Shown here in pieces: positions 8,130 to 14,819 of a stretch of DNA of 14,819 bases (position 1 is the stretch's first letter; each line of letters starts with the position of its first letter). The position numbers were made by a program, and so were the translations under genes. Source of the DNA: an uncultured Litorivicinus sp. GTDB taxonomy: Bacteria; Pseudomonadota; Gammaproteobacteria; Pseudomonadales; Litorivicinaceae. The stretch covers positions 1 through 14,819 of the forward strand of contig CALKMT010000092.1 in the NCBI GenBank assembly GCA_938091715.1, read 5' to 3'. The notes beneath the pieces were generated by a model. It saw nothing but the letters and a program-made list of their open reading frames with translations, had not been told where the DNA came from and searched no databases.

Positions 8130-8158
8130 ACGATATTCCAAAAACGGATCTACGCCAA
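8130..8158 (-). promoter_or_regulatory. Possible sigma70-type promoter of maeB, with overlapping inverted repeat
   Basis: Reading leftward, TTGGCG (complement of 8153-8158) and TATCGT (complement of 8130-8135) are separated by 17 bp; each matches the consensus in 4 of 6 positions. A perfect inverted repeat TGGAA-CGATA-TTCCA (8126-8140) covers the -10 element, as an operator would. The elements are only moderate, so this is a suggestion. Confidence 0.35.
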
Positions 8159-8181
8159 CCTAAACCCATTATTGAGGGCAT

Positions 8182-8209
8182 AAAAAAGCCCGGCGTGGCC
8201 GGGCTTTTT
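8182..8209 (-). terminator. Intrinsic terminator of rpmE
   Basis: A GCCCGGC stem (8188-8194), GTG loop and GCCGGGC stem (8198-8204) form a 7-bp GC-only hairpin. It is flanked by six A (8182-8187) and five T (8205-8209), so it can act in both directions. On the minus strand it follows the rpmE stop codon by about 20 nt and ends in a six-T run, which fits rpmE termination and separates rpmE from maeB. No plus-strand gene needs it. Confidence 0.9.
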
Positions 8210-8224
8210 GACGCGTCGAAAAAC

Positions 8225-8440
8225 TTACTTTTTCGCGGTCAGGCTGCCAAAGCGCTTGTTGAAGCGATCGATACGGCCGCCAACGTCGAGTGTCTTCTGC
8301 TTGCCGGTGTAGAACGGGTGGCATTCGCCACAAACGTCCACGGTAAAGCTGTCTTTTAGCGTGGTCTTGATCTGGTGAACGTGTCCGCATGAGCATGTCA
8401 CGTTGACTTCGGCGTAAGCCGGATGGATACCTTCTTGCAT
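8225..8440 (-). CDS. rpmE: Ribosomal protein bL31 (zinc-binding type)
   Basis: Component of the 50S subunit that contributes to the bridge with the small-subunit head. The 71-residue product matches the usual length of about 70. It keeps all four zinc ligands, Cys16 and Cys18 (CSCG) and Cys37 and Cys40 (CGECH), so it is the zinc-containing C+ form rather than the zinc-independent paralogue made under zinc limitation. Other family motifs are IHPAY, HPFYTGKQ and GGRIDRFNKRF. The ATG at 8440 is chosen because GAGGG lies 8 nt upstream and MQEGIHP aligns with the known N-terminus. Two upstream in-frame ATGs (8464 and 8497) would add unconserved residues and lie in the leader. It is divergent from priA and followed by its own terminator, so it is monocistronic. 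Confidence 0.97.
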   Translation of the reverse strand: MQEGIHPAYAEVNVTCSCGHVHQIKTTLKDSFTVDVCGECHPFYTGKQKTLDVGGRIDRFNKRFGSLTAKK

Positions 8441-8474
8441 GGCGCTAGCCCTCAGTGTTTTCATGATGTCGCCA

Positions 8475-8491
8475 CTGGGACCCTTTCCCAG
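8475..8491 (-). promoter_or_regulatory. Hairpin in the rpmE 5' leader
   Basis: In the minus-strand transcript, CTGGGA and TCCCAG form a 6-bp perfect stem around an AAGGG loop. It lies about 35-50 nt before the rpmE start codon and within a predicted leader of about 60 nt. E. coli rpmE is reported to be autoregulated by bL31 through its mRNA leader, so this is a candidate binding structure; the structure is seen, the role is inferred. Confidence 0.4.
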
Positions 8492-8509
8492 CACCACATC
8501 GGGTCGCGA

Positions 8510-8539
8510 ATACTACACCCCAATGGATTAGAGTGCCAA
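8510..8539 (-). promoter_or_regulatory. Probable sigma70 promoter of rpmE, overlapping the priA start
   Basis: Reading leftward, TTGGCA (complement of 8534-8539, 5 of 6 matches) and TAGTAT (complement of 8510-8515, 4 of 6) are 18 bp apart. A GC-rich discriminator TCGCGACC follows the -10, a pattern common at ribosomal promoters under negative ppGpp control. Transcription would begin near 8503. The -35 box lies over the priA start codon, so rpmE transcription and priA initiation share DNA. Confidence 0.5.
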
Positions 8540-10635
8540 CATCTGTGATTGCCCTGTCTGTCCGGGTCCTTGCCCCGCTCGGCCGAGATCTGACCTATAC
8601 CCATGATGGCCCGGTGGCCACCGGTACTCGAGTGCGAGTTCCCCTAGGGCAACGTCAGGTGATGGGGGTCGTGACCGGCACCTTGGAGACACCCGACAAC
8701 GCGGCAGAACTCAAGGCGATCGACGAAGTCATCGACTCAGCGCCCTTGCTGCACGCTGAGCACTTGGCGTTTCTGTCTTGGGCCAGCGACTACTATGGCG
8801 TGGGTCTTGAGACCCTGCTGCAAAGCGCCTTGCCCAAATGGGGCCGCCAGGGTCGACCGTTCACCCCCGTGACCCAAGCTTGGCGCTGGAACCCCGAGCA
8901 TCCCAAGCCCAAGGGCTCTGTTCGTCAGGCGATCTGGCAGGCCAGCCAAGCGCCGATTTGCGTGCCGGCGCTCAAATCCCTCGGCTGGACTCCGGCCCGG
9001 GCCTTGATCGAGCGCGGCAGTTTGTTGCCCGCCGAGATGCCTCGCCAGGCGGCCGAGACTCCCCTGAGCCTGAACGCCGAACAGGCCCGAGTCATCGAGC
9101 AGGTCACCGGCGCACCTAAACCCTGGTTGCTCGAGGGAGTCACCGGGTCGGGCAAAACCGAGGTGTACCTGCAACTGGCGCAGCCCCTAGTCGAGGCCGG
9201 CCAACAGGTGTTGGTCCTGGTGCCTGAAATTGGACTGACGCCCCAACTGGTCGGCCGCTTTGAGCGCCGCTTTCCCGGCCAGGTATTGCACCTGCACTCT
9301 GCCCTGTCCGATGGCCTGCGCTGGCAGGGCTATGGCGAAATGGCCCGCAACAAAAAATCCATCTTGATCGGCACCCGCTCGGCATTGCTGACCCCCTTGC
9401 CGGATCTGGGCCTGATCGTGGTCGACGAGGAACACGATGGCAGCTACAAACAGGCCGAATCGCCGCGTTACCACGCCCGGGATCTGGCCATTGTATTGGG
9501 GGCCCGGCGCAAGGTACCGGTGGTGCTCGGCAGTGCCACGCCGTCCCTGGAATCCATCGCCAACCGCGAGGCCGGCCGCTTTGGCGCGTGCTATTTGAAC
9601 CAGCGGGCACGAGCGGCCCAGCCCACCGCACAAGCCCTGATTGACCTACGCGGCCTGACCTTGCACGAGGGCCTGTCGGACAAAGCGCTGAGTGCCATCC
9701 GCGATACCCTGGAACGGGGTGAACAAGCCTTAGTATTTTTAAATCGGCGCGGTTTTGCGCCGGTACTGACCTGTCATAGCTGTGGCTATCACCCCGAGTG
9801 CCCCAGCTGCGACGCTCGGCCGACGGTGCATCGAGAACCGAAAAAGTTGTGGTGCCATCACTGCGACTACCAGGCCCCCTGGCCCGCCCGTTGTCCGAGT
9901 TGCGACGAACGCCTGTCAATCCTAGGCCAGGGCACCCAGCGCCTGGAGCAAACACTGGAGCTGGCCATGGCCCCCTATCCGGTCACTCGTATTGATCGCG
10001 ATACCGCAGGCGCCGGGGGCGCCGGCAAGCTGTTGCAACTGGCGCAGGACGGCGCACCCCGAGTGCTGGTCGGCACCCAAATGCTGGCCAAAGGTCACGA
10101 CTTGCCCAATCTGACCTGCGTGGTGGTGGTCGATTCGGATGCCCAACTGTTTTCCGGCGACTTCCGGGCACTCGAGCGGCTGGGGCAAACCTTGGTTCAA
10201 GTCATGGGGCGCGCGGGCCGGGCCGACCGACCGGGCCAGGTGTGGGTGCAAACCCACCAGCCGGATCACCCGATTTGGCCGCGGTTGATGCAGGGCGATT
10301 ACGCCGCCCTAGCACAGGACGAGCTGACCATGCGCAAGCGCGGACACCTGCCGCCCTACGGTCACATGGCGCTGTGGCGGGCCCGCTCTGCCCATGCCGG
10401 GGTGGCCATGCAACACCTGCACGACTTGGCCGCAGCCCTGAAACCTCATTTGAACGGCGTCAAACTGATGGGCCCGACGCCTGCACCGATGGAACGAAGG
10501 GCCGGCCAATACCACGCTCAACTGTTATTGATGGGGCCTCGCCAGGCCCTCAGACAGGTATTGAACACCCCCATTCCAGCCACACCGCGCACCTTATGGC
10601 GCGGTTTGGACATCGATCCGCAAGATCTGTTTTGA
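8533..10635 (+). CDS. priA: PriA, replication-restart helicase (primosomal protein N')
   Basis: 3'-to-5' superfamily 2 helicase that recognises abandoned forks and starts reassembly of the replisome through PriB/DnaT or PriC and DnaB/DnaC. The 700-residue product has an N-terminal 3'-DNA-binding domain (about 1-100) and a winged-helix segment (about 115-175). The helicase core has Walker A GVTGSGKT (202-209) and DEEH box (298-301). Eight zinc-ligand cysteines are all present (414, 417, 423, 426, 441, 444, 454, 457) and are followed by the second helicase lobe with GTQMLAKGHD and VMGRAGRA. The C-terminal domain starts near HLPPYGHMA. The start is GTG at 8533, preceded by a weak GGATTAGA; the N-terminus VIALSVRVLAPLGRDLTY fits the family. 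Slightly shorter than the 732-residue E. coli enzyme but complete. Its stop codon lies inside the argS promoter. Confidence 0.98.
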   Translation: MPTSVIALSVRVLAPLGRDLTYTHDGPVATGTRVRVPLGQRQVMGVVTGTLETPDNAAELKAIDEVIDSAPLLHAEHLAFLSWASDYYGVGLETLLQSALPKWGRQGRPFTPVTQAWRWNPEHPKPKGSVRQAIWQASQAPICVPALKSLGWTPARALIERGSLLPAEMPRQAAETPLSLNAEQARVIEQVTGAPKPWLLEGVTGSGKTEVYLQLAQPLVEAGQQVLVLVPEIGLTPQLVGRFERRFPGQVLHLHSALSDGLRWQGYGEMARNKKSILIGTRSALLTPLPDLGLIVVDEEHDGSYKQAESPRYHARDLAIVLGARRKVPVVLGSATPSLESIANREAGRFGACYLNQRARAAQPTAQALIDLRGLTLHEGLSDKALSAIRDTLERGEQALVFLNRRGFAPVLTCHSCGYHPECPSCDARPTVHREPKKLWCHHCDYQAPWPARCPSCDERLSILGQGTQRLEQTLELAMAPYPVTRIDRDTAGAGGAGKLLQLAQDGAPRVLVGTQMLAKGHDLPNLTCVVVVDSDAQLFSGDFRALERLGQTLVQVMGRAGRADRPGQVWVQTHQPDHPIWPRLMQGDYAALAQDELTMRKRGHLPPYGHMALWRARSAHAGVAMQHLHDLAAALKPHLNGVKLMGPTPAPMERRAGQYHAQLLLMGPRQALRQVLNTPIPATPRTLWRGLDIDPQDLF

Positions 10636-10660
10636 CCCCACGGGGCGCAGTCGGGATAAT
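10632..10660 (+). promoter_or_regulatory. Strong sigma70-type promoter of argS
   Basis: TTGACC (10632-10637) and GATAAT (10655-10660) are each 5 of 6 matches to consensus with an ideal 17-bp spacer. The -35 box includes the priA TGA stop codon. Transcription would start near 10667, about 20 nt before the argS ATG. An inverted repeat GGGCGC-N13-GCGCCC (10643-10667) encloses the -10 box and gives a GC-rich discriminator. This suggests argS and the SPOR gene are transcribed independently of priA. Confidence 0.65.
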
Positions 10661-10667
10661 CGCGCCC
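10643..10667. repeat. Inverted repeat around the argS -10 element
   Basis: GGGCGC (10643-10648) and GCGCCC (10662-10667) are perfect complements separated by 13 bp that contain GATAAT. The arms could be an operator, or simply the product of GC-rich flanks. There is no T-run after it, so it is not a priA terminator. Confidence 0.35.
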
Positions 10668-10686
10668 TGACCACATGAGATGCCCC

Positions 10687-12441
10687 ATGAAAGCCACCGT
10701 AGAAAGCCTGTTAAACCAAGCCATCGAGCAACTGAAGCAGCAAGAAATTTTGCGCGCCGACATCGCGCCCAAAATCCAGGTTGAGCAGACTCGCGACCCC
10801 GCGCACGGAGACTGGGCCAGCAACCTGGCTCTGATGCTGGCCAAGCCCGCGGGCCTGCCACCCCGAGAAATGGCGCAAGCCTTGGTGGCGGCATTGCCTA
10901 ACGATCCCGCCATCACAGGCGTCGAGATCGCCGGTCCCGGCTTTATCAACTTCCGCTTGGCCCAAGGGGTGGCGCTGGAGCCCATCCGTGAGGCGCTGAC
11001 CGCCGGAAGTGACTACGGTCGGGGTGTGGCCCTGAACGACTTCATTCAGGTCGAATTTGTCAGTGCCAACCCGACCGGCCCTCTGCACGTCGGCCACGGC
11101 CGAGGGGCCGCCTATGGCGCCTCACTGGCCAACCTGTTGGCCTTTGCCGGACACGGGGTGCAGCGAGAATATTACGTTAATGACGCCGGGCGTCAGATGC
11201 ACATCTTGGCGGCCAGCGTTTGGTTGCGCTACCAAATGAAAATGGGCGCAGCACTGCCCTTCCCGGCCAATGGCTATCAAGGGGATTACATCGCCGAAAT
11301 CGCCGACGCACTGCACGCCACAATCGGCGACCAGTACCAGGTGTCCGCCGATCAAATTCTAAACGACCTGCCAGCGGATGCCCCCGAGGGCGACAAAGAG
11401 GCCTACATTGATGCCGTCATTGCCCGGGGCAAAACCTTACACGGCGAGGACGGTTGGGACGTATTCCGTCGCGCGGCGTTGGACGGCATCCTGGCCGGCA
11501 TCCGAGACGACCTCGGTGATTTCCAGGTGGTGTTTGACGAGTGGTTTTCCGAAAAGTCCTTGATGGATCAGGGCGATGTGGACTTGGCGATGCAAGACCT
11601 CATTCAAGCCGGCCACACTTTTCAGGACCAAGGCGCCCTGTGGTTCCGCTCGACCGCCTTTGGCGACGACAAGGACCGAGTGCTAAAGCGTGACAACGGC
11701 GAAACCACCTACTTCGCATCCGACGTTGCCTATATTCGCAATAAGTTCAAACGCGGGTTCGATCGCGTTATTTATGTCTGGGGTGCCGACCACCACGGAT
11801 ACATCCCACGCATCAAGGCCGCCACCGAAGCCCTGGGCTTTGATCCCGCGCGGATCGAGGTTCAGCTGGTTCAGTTCGTCAGCCTGTATCGCCAAGGCGA
11901 GAAAGCCCAAATGTCGACGCGCTCAGGGGAATTCATCACCTTAGAAGACCTGCGCGGCGAAGTCGGAAACGATGCCGCCCGGATTTTTTACGCCAGCCGT
12001 AAGGTCGACGTGCCGATGGATTTCGACTTGGATCTGGCCACGCGCCAATCCAAAGACAACCCGGTGTACTACATCCAATACGCCCATGCCCGGGTGCACG
12101 CGTTAACCCGCAAGCTGGCCGAGGCCGGAGGGCAATTTGACGTCCAAAGTGGACTAGAGCACTTGTCTGCCCTGACCCAAGAGGACGAAAAAGAGCTGGC
12201 CACCGCCATCGGCAAGTTCCCGGCACTGATCGAGCGAGCCAGCAAGGACCGAGCGCCGCACGTCCTGGTTCACTACCTAAACGATCTGGCCGCCGCTTTT
12301 CACGGGTACTACAACAACACCCGAGTCTTGGATGGCCACGCCCCGTTGCCACAGGCTCGCTTGGCTCTGTGTCATGCCGCCGGTCAGGTCATTCGAAACG
12401 GCCTGGCCATTTTGGGCGCCAGCGCACCGGAGCGGATGTGA
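10687..12441 (+). CDS. argS: Arginyl-tRNA synthetase
   Basis: Class I synthetase that charges tRNA-Arg with arginine in the cytoplasm. The 584-residue product has the N-terminal additional domain that recognises the tRNA D-loop (about 1-110, with HGDWASNLALMLAKPAG and AGPGFINF), and HIGH-type motif HVGH at 134-137 in NPTGPLHVGHGRG. The Rossmann core has DHHGYIPRIKAA, and the KMSKS-equivalent is QMSTRSG (408-414), the degenerate form usual for ArgRS. The C-terminal anticodon-binding helical domain (about 460-584) includes VYYIQYAHARVH. I chose the ATG at 10687 (MKATVESLLNQAI) over the one at 10675 because of family alignment and a TGAGAT ribosome site upstream. Overlaps the next gene by 4 bp. 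Confidence 0.98.
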   Translation: MKATVESLLNQAIEQLKQQEILRADIAPKIQVEQTRDPAHGDWASNLALMLAKPAGLPPREMAQALVAALPNDPAITGVEIAGPGFINFRLAQGVALEPIREALTAGSDYGRGVALNDFIQVEFVSANPTGPLHVGHGRGAAYGASLANLLAFAGHGVQREYYVNDAGRQMHILAASVWLRYQMKMGAALPFPANGYQGDYIAEIADALHATIGDQYQVSADQILNDLPADAPEGDKEAYIDAVIARGKTLHGEDGWDVFRRAALDGILAGIRDDLGDFQVVFDEWFSEKSLMDQGDVDLAMQDLIQAGHTFQDQGALWFRSTAFGDDKDRVLKRDNGETTYFASDVAYIRNKFKRGFDRVIYVWGADHHGYIPRIKAATEALGFDPARIEVQLVQFVSLYRQGEKAQMSTRSGEFITLEDLRGEVGNDAARIFYASRKVDVPMDFDLDLATRQSKDNPVYYIQYAHARVHALTRKLAEAGGQFDVQSGLEHLSALTQEDEKELATAIGKFPALIERASKDRAPHVLVHYLNDLAAAFHGYYNNTRVLDGHAPLPQARLALCHAAGQVIRNGLAILGASAPERM

Positions 12442-12935
12442 CCCGAGGCAAGCAGCCACCCGAGGCCGATATGCCGGCCCTGGGACCCCGCTTAACGGTC
12501 CTCGCCGTGGCCTCGGTGTTTATCGGTGGCTTTCTGACTTGGTTGGCCATCAGAGAGCCCGAGCCGGTCTCGACCCCAGCGCCGAGCATCCCCGCCGCAC
12601 CAGAAACCGAAGAACAGCGGGCTGCGGCCCCCAGCGGCACTTTTCGGTTTTACGATATTTTGGTTAACACCGAGGTCCCGGTTGAAGTCGAGGTCGTGGA
12701 CGACCGACCCAAAGATGACCGCAAAGTCTATCTGCAAGTCGCCAGTTTCCGAGACGTCAAAGACGCCGAGGCCACTCGGGTCAAGCTGCTCATGATGAAC
12801 CTTGAGCCGGTAATCGAGACCCGAGGTGGTTGGCACCGCCTCATCGTCGGGCCCTTTCCCGAGGACCGCAAACGCTTTGTGATTCAGGATCAATTGATCC
12901 GCCAAGGCTATGAGTATTTAGTTCTGCGCCGCTAA
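12438..12935 (+). CDS. Small SPOR-domain inner-membrane protein (FtsN-like)
   Basis: A bitopic protein with a C-terminal SPOR domain, the fold that binds denuded glycan strands at division septa. With the GTG start at 12438 it has 165 residues: an 18-residue cytoplasmic tail, a transmembrane helix (about 19-38, LTVLAVASVFIGGFLTWLAI), a short Pro/Glu/Ala-rich linker (about 39-70), a segment FRFYDILVNTEVPVEV that resembles the conserved FY..L...EV stretch of related SPOR proteins, and the SPOR domain (about 95-165, YLQVASFRDVKDAEATRVKL to the end). The GTG overlaps the argS TGA as GTGA and has GGAG 5 nt upstream, so translation is probably coupled to argS. The same kind of gene sits between argS and hslV in Pseudomonas. 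It could be the divisome protein FtsN or a smaller paralogue; the linker is short for FtsN, so no symbol is given. Confidence 0.9.
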   Translation: MTRGKQPPEADMPALGPRLTVLAVASVFIGGFLTWLAIREPEPVSTPAPSIPAAPETEEQRAAAPSGTFRFYDILVNTEVPVEVEVVDDRPKDDRKVYLQVASFRDVKDAEATRVKLLMMNLEPVIETRGGWHRLIVGPFPEDRKRFVIQDQLIRQGYEYLVLRR

Positions 12936-12996
12936 GCCGGCTTGAAAATTCCCCAATCGATCACACTCAATACGTCCAACGCAAGGAGCATCGGCA

Positions 12997-13542
12997 ATGG
13001 ATCAAATGCGCGGAACTACCATCGTTTCGGTTCGCAGAAACGGGCAGGTTTGCCTCGGCGGTGACGGCCAAGTCACGCTGGGCAATACGGTCATGAAAGG
13101 CAACGCCCGCAAGGTGCGTCGGCTGCACAACGGCCAAGTGTTGGCGGGCTTTGCTGGGGGCACGGCGGACGCCTTTACCCTGTTTGAACGATTTGAAGAA
13201 AAGCTGTCGAAGCATTCCGGGCAATTGACCCGGGCCGCAGTCGAGCTGGCCAAAGACTGGCGCACCGACCGCGCCCTGCGACGCCTAGAAGCCCTGCTGG
13301 CGGTAGCCGATCCAACCGCCAGCCTGATCATCACCGGCAACGGCGACGTGATGGAACCCGAAGACGGCCTGATCGCGATCGGCTCCGGTGGACCCTTTGC
13401 GCAATCCGCTGCCATGGCCTTGATGGCCGAGACCGACCTGGGCGCGGAGGCGATCGTCAAACGCGCGCTAACCATCGCAGGGGACATCTGCATCTACACC
13501 AACCACAACCACATCATCGAAACGATGGAGACGCAATCGTGA
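12997..13542 (+). CDS. hslV: HslV, peptidase subunit of the HslVU (ClpYQ) ATP-dependent protease
   Basis: Proteasome-type threonine peptidase forming a double hexamer that degrades proteins unfolded by HslU. The 181-residue product shows the full family pattern: TTIVSVRRNG, GNTVMKGNARKVRRL, AGFAGGTADAFTLFERF, AAVELAKDWRTDRALRRLEA, SLIITGNGDV, IGSGGPFAQSA and GDICIYTNHNH. The active nucleophile is Thr7, exposed after removal of the short propeptide MDQMRG; E. coli has just Met before this Thr, but longer propeptides occur in other proteobacteria. The ATG at 12997 is preferred because AAGGAG lies 8 nt upstream; the ATG at codon 4 is the alternative. The stop overlaps the hslU GTG, so the two subunits are coupled. 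Confidence 0.98.
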   Translation: MDQMRGTTIVSVRRNGQVCLGGDGQVTLGNTVMKGNARKVRRLHNGQVLAGFAGGTADAFTLFERFEEKLSKHSGQLTRAAVELAKDWRTDRALRRLEALLAVADPTASLIITGNGDVMEPEDGLIAIGSGGPFAQSAAMALMAETDLGAEAIVKRALTIAGDICIYTNHNHIIETMETQS

Positions 13543-14819
13543 GCATGACGCCGGCGCAAATTGTTACCGAGCTGGACAAACACATTATCGGCCAAGCCGC
13601 GGCCAAACGATCGGTGGCCATCGCCCTTCGTAACCGCTGGCGCCGATTGCAGCTCGCCAGCGACATGGCGCAGGAAATCACACCTAAGAACATCCTGTTG
13701 ATCGGCCCAACCGGGGTCGGCAAGACCGAAATCGCACGGCGCTTGGCGCGCCTGGCCGATGCGCCCTTTATCAAGGTCGAGGCGACCAAATTCACCGAAG
13801 TCGGCTATGTCGGGCGCGAAGTCGACAGCATTATTAAAGATCTGGTCGAAGCCAGCCTAAAAGAGACCCGCCAGAGTGAAATGGCATCGGTGGGCAACGC
13901 GGCCAAGGACGCCGCCGAGGAACGGGTATTGGATGCCCTGCTGCCCCGGGCCCGCGGCGAAGAAAGCGACGAGAACAATCAAACCCGACAGCTGCTTAGA
14001 AAAAAGCTGCGCGAGGGGGATTTGAACGACAAAGAAATCACCGTGGCCCTGGCCCAACAGCCCCCGAATGTCGACATCATGACGCCTCCGGGCATGGAAG
14101 AAATGGCCAGTCAGCTGTCGGGGCTGTTCAAAAACATGGGCCAGCAGCACCAAAAAGACCGTCGGGTGACCGTGGCCGATGCCATGCGCTTGTTGGAACA
14201 AGAAGAAGCCGCCCGTCTGGTCAACGACGAGAACATCCGTGGCAAGGCAATCGAGCGAGTCGAACAATCCGGCATCGTATTCATCGATGAGATTGACAAG
14301 GTGGTTCGCCAGGGCAGTCAAGGCGGCGCGGATGTCTCCCGGGAGGGGGTGCAACGGGACCTGTTGCCTCTGATCGAGGGCTGCACCGTTAACACCAAGT
14401 ACGGGCCGATCAAGACCGACCACATTTTGTTCGTGGCCTCGGGTGCCTTTCATTTGGCCAAACCCTCGGATTTGATCCCCGAGTTGCAGGGCCGCCTGCC
14501 CATCCGTGTCGAGCTAGACGCCCTGGGGCCGCAGGAGTTCGAGCGCATTCTGACCGAACCGGATTTTAGCTTGGTGAATCAGTATCAGGCCCTCTTGAGT
14601 GTCGAGCAGGTGTCGCTGGAATTTGCCACCGACGGCATCCAGCGCCTAGCGCAACTGGCCTTTGAGGTCAACGAGCGAATCGAAAACATCGGCGCTCGAC
14701 GCCTGCATACCCTGCTCGAGCGATTGCTCGAAGACGTCAGCTTTGCCGCGGATCAGCGGACGGGTCAAACCCTGGTGGTGGATGCCGCCTGGGTCGACGA
14801 ATCCCTGGGCGATCTGGCC
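13539..14819 (+). CDS. hslU: HslU, AAA+ unfoldase subunit of HslVU protease (partial; C-terminal end outside window)
   Basis: Hexameric AAA+ ATPase that recognises, unfolds and feeds substrates into HslV. 427 codons are visible and the frame is intact to the edge. Motifs are Walker A GPTGVGKT (56-63), pore loop GYVG (89-92), the I domain (roughly 110-240, with MTPPGMEEMASQLS), Walker B IVFIDEIDK, sensor region HILFVASGAFHLAKPSDL with arginine-finger segment PELQGRLPIRVEL, and sensor-2 motif ENIGARRLHTLLER. Comparison with E. coli HslU (443 residues) suggests about 10 residues are missing, including the C-terminal tail that inserts into HslV. The GTG start overlaps the hslV TGA as GTGA with GGAG 8 nt upstream; an ATG two codons later is less well spaced. 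MSMTPAQIVTELDKHIIGQ matches the family N-terminus. Confidence 0.97.
   Translation, partial: MSMTPAQIVTELDKHIIGQAAAKRSVAIALRNRWRRLQLASDMAQEITPKNILLIGPTGVGKTEIARRLARLADAPFIKVEATKFTEVGYVGREVDSIIKDLVEASLKETRQSEMASVGNAAKDAAEERVLDALLPRARGEESDENNQTRQLLRKKLREGDLNDKEITVALAQQPPNVDIMTPPGMEEMASQLSGLFKNMGQQHQKDRRVTVADAMRLLEQEEAARLVNDENIRGKAIERVEQSGIVFIDEIDKVVRQGSQGGADVSREGVQRDLLPLIEGCTVNTKYGPIKTDHILFVASGAFHLAKPSDLIPELQGRLPIRVELDALGPQEFERILTEPDFSLVNQYQALLSVEQVSLEFATDGIQRLAQLAFEVNERIENIGARRLHTLLERLLEDVSFAADQRTGQTLVVDAAWVDESLGDLA

Noticed and set aside
8182..8209. Terminator hairpin as a shared terminator for a plus-strand transcript
   Set aside because: No plus-strand gene ends nearby; the closest, mrcA, ends about 1.3 kb upstream. 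It is assigned to rpmE only.
9140..9955. 271-codon open frame on the minus strand inside priA
   Set aside because: It lies wholly opposite a well-conserved gene, is Arg/Gly/Pro-rich with no recognisable domain, and is what GC-rich codon use gives on the opposite strand. The same applies to the antisense frames at 13857-14453, 11936-12352, 3848-4228 and 495-1190.
12369..12437. Longer start for the SPOR protein inside argS
   Set aside because: The extra residues are argS sequence in another frame; the GTG at 12438 has GGAG at ideal spacing and a typical stop overlap.
1110..12585. Recurring GGTCTCGACC word at about 1111, 7372 and 12570
   Set aside because: The copies lie in three unrelated coding genes with different flanks and no spacing pattern; most simply chance from GC-rich codon use. 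I also saw no recurring uptake-sequence-like word.
1..14819. Defence, mobile, phage or biosynthetic system
   Set aside because: Every long frame with family similarity belongs to a core gene in an order conserved in related gammaproteobacteria; there are no recombinases, repeats, tRNA junctions or composition shifts.

Overview
The window is a gene-dense, GC-rich (roughly 60 %) chromosomal segment of a gammaproteobacterium. The order pilQ-pilP-pilO-pilN-pilM / PBP1A / short malic enzyme / rpmE / priA / argS / SPOR protein / hslV / hslU is, from memory, the conserved housekeeping order seen around ponA and priA in Pseudomonas and relatives. The proteins read like Pseudomonadales or Oceanospirillales versions; genus cannot be fixed from the sequence. 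I see no rRNA, tRNA, CRISPR array, insertion sequence, phage gene or other sign of transfer.

Layout. Positions 1-4297 (minus strand) hold the type IV pilus alignment-complex operon, read right to left: a single gene covering both PilM and PilN, then pilO, pilP and pilQ (cut by the left edge). Gene ends overlap or nearly touch, so they are probably one transcript. A divergent control region of about 150 bp (4298-4449) separates it from mrcA (PBP1A, plus strand, 4450-6876). maeB (minus, 6873-8096) converges on mrcA with overlapping stop codons. rpmE (minus, 8225-8440) has its own intrinsic terminator and a structured leader, and is divergent from priA (plus, 8533-10635). A plus-strand run follows: argS with its own promoter at the end of priA, a small SPOR-domain membrane protein overlapping argS by 4 bp, then hslV and hslU (also 4 bp overlap). 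hslU is cut by the right edge, probably about 10 codons before its end.

The genes serve pilus assembly across the envelope (PilMN-O-P-Q), peptidoglycan synthesis and septal remodelling (PBP1A, SPOR protein), malate decarboxylation, ribosome and translation functions (bL31, ArgRS), replication restart (PriA) and ATP-dependent protein quality control (HslVU).

The most notable feature is the in-frame natural fusion of PilM and PilN into one 540-residue polypeptide. PilM is a cytoplasmic actin-like protein that normally binds the short cytoplasmic tail of the separate inner-membrane protein PilN. The fusion recreates the architecture of the type II secretion protein GspL. Other points worth a look are a perfect 15-bp inverted repeat inside the mrcA promoter spacer, a possible autoregulatory leader on rpmE, and an argS promoter whose -35 box overlaps the priA stop codon. 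I found no wholly new multi-gene system; the rest is ordinary core genome.
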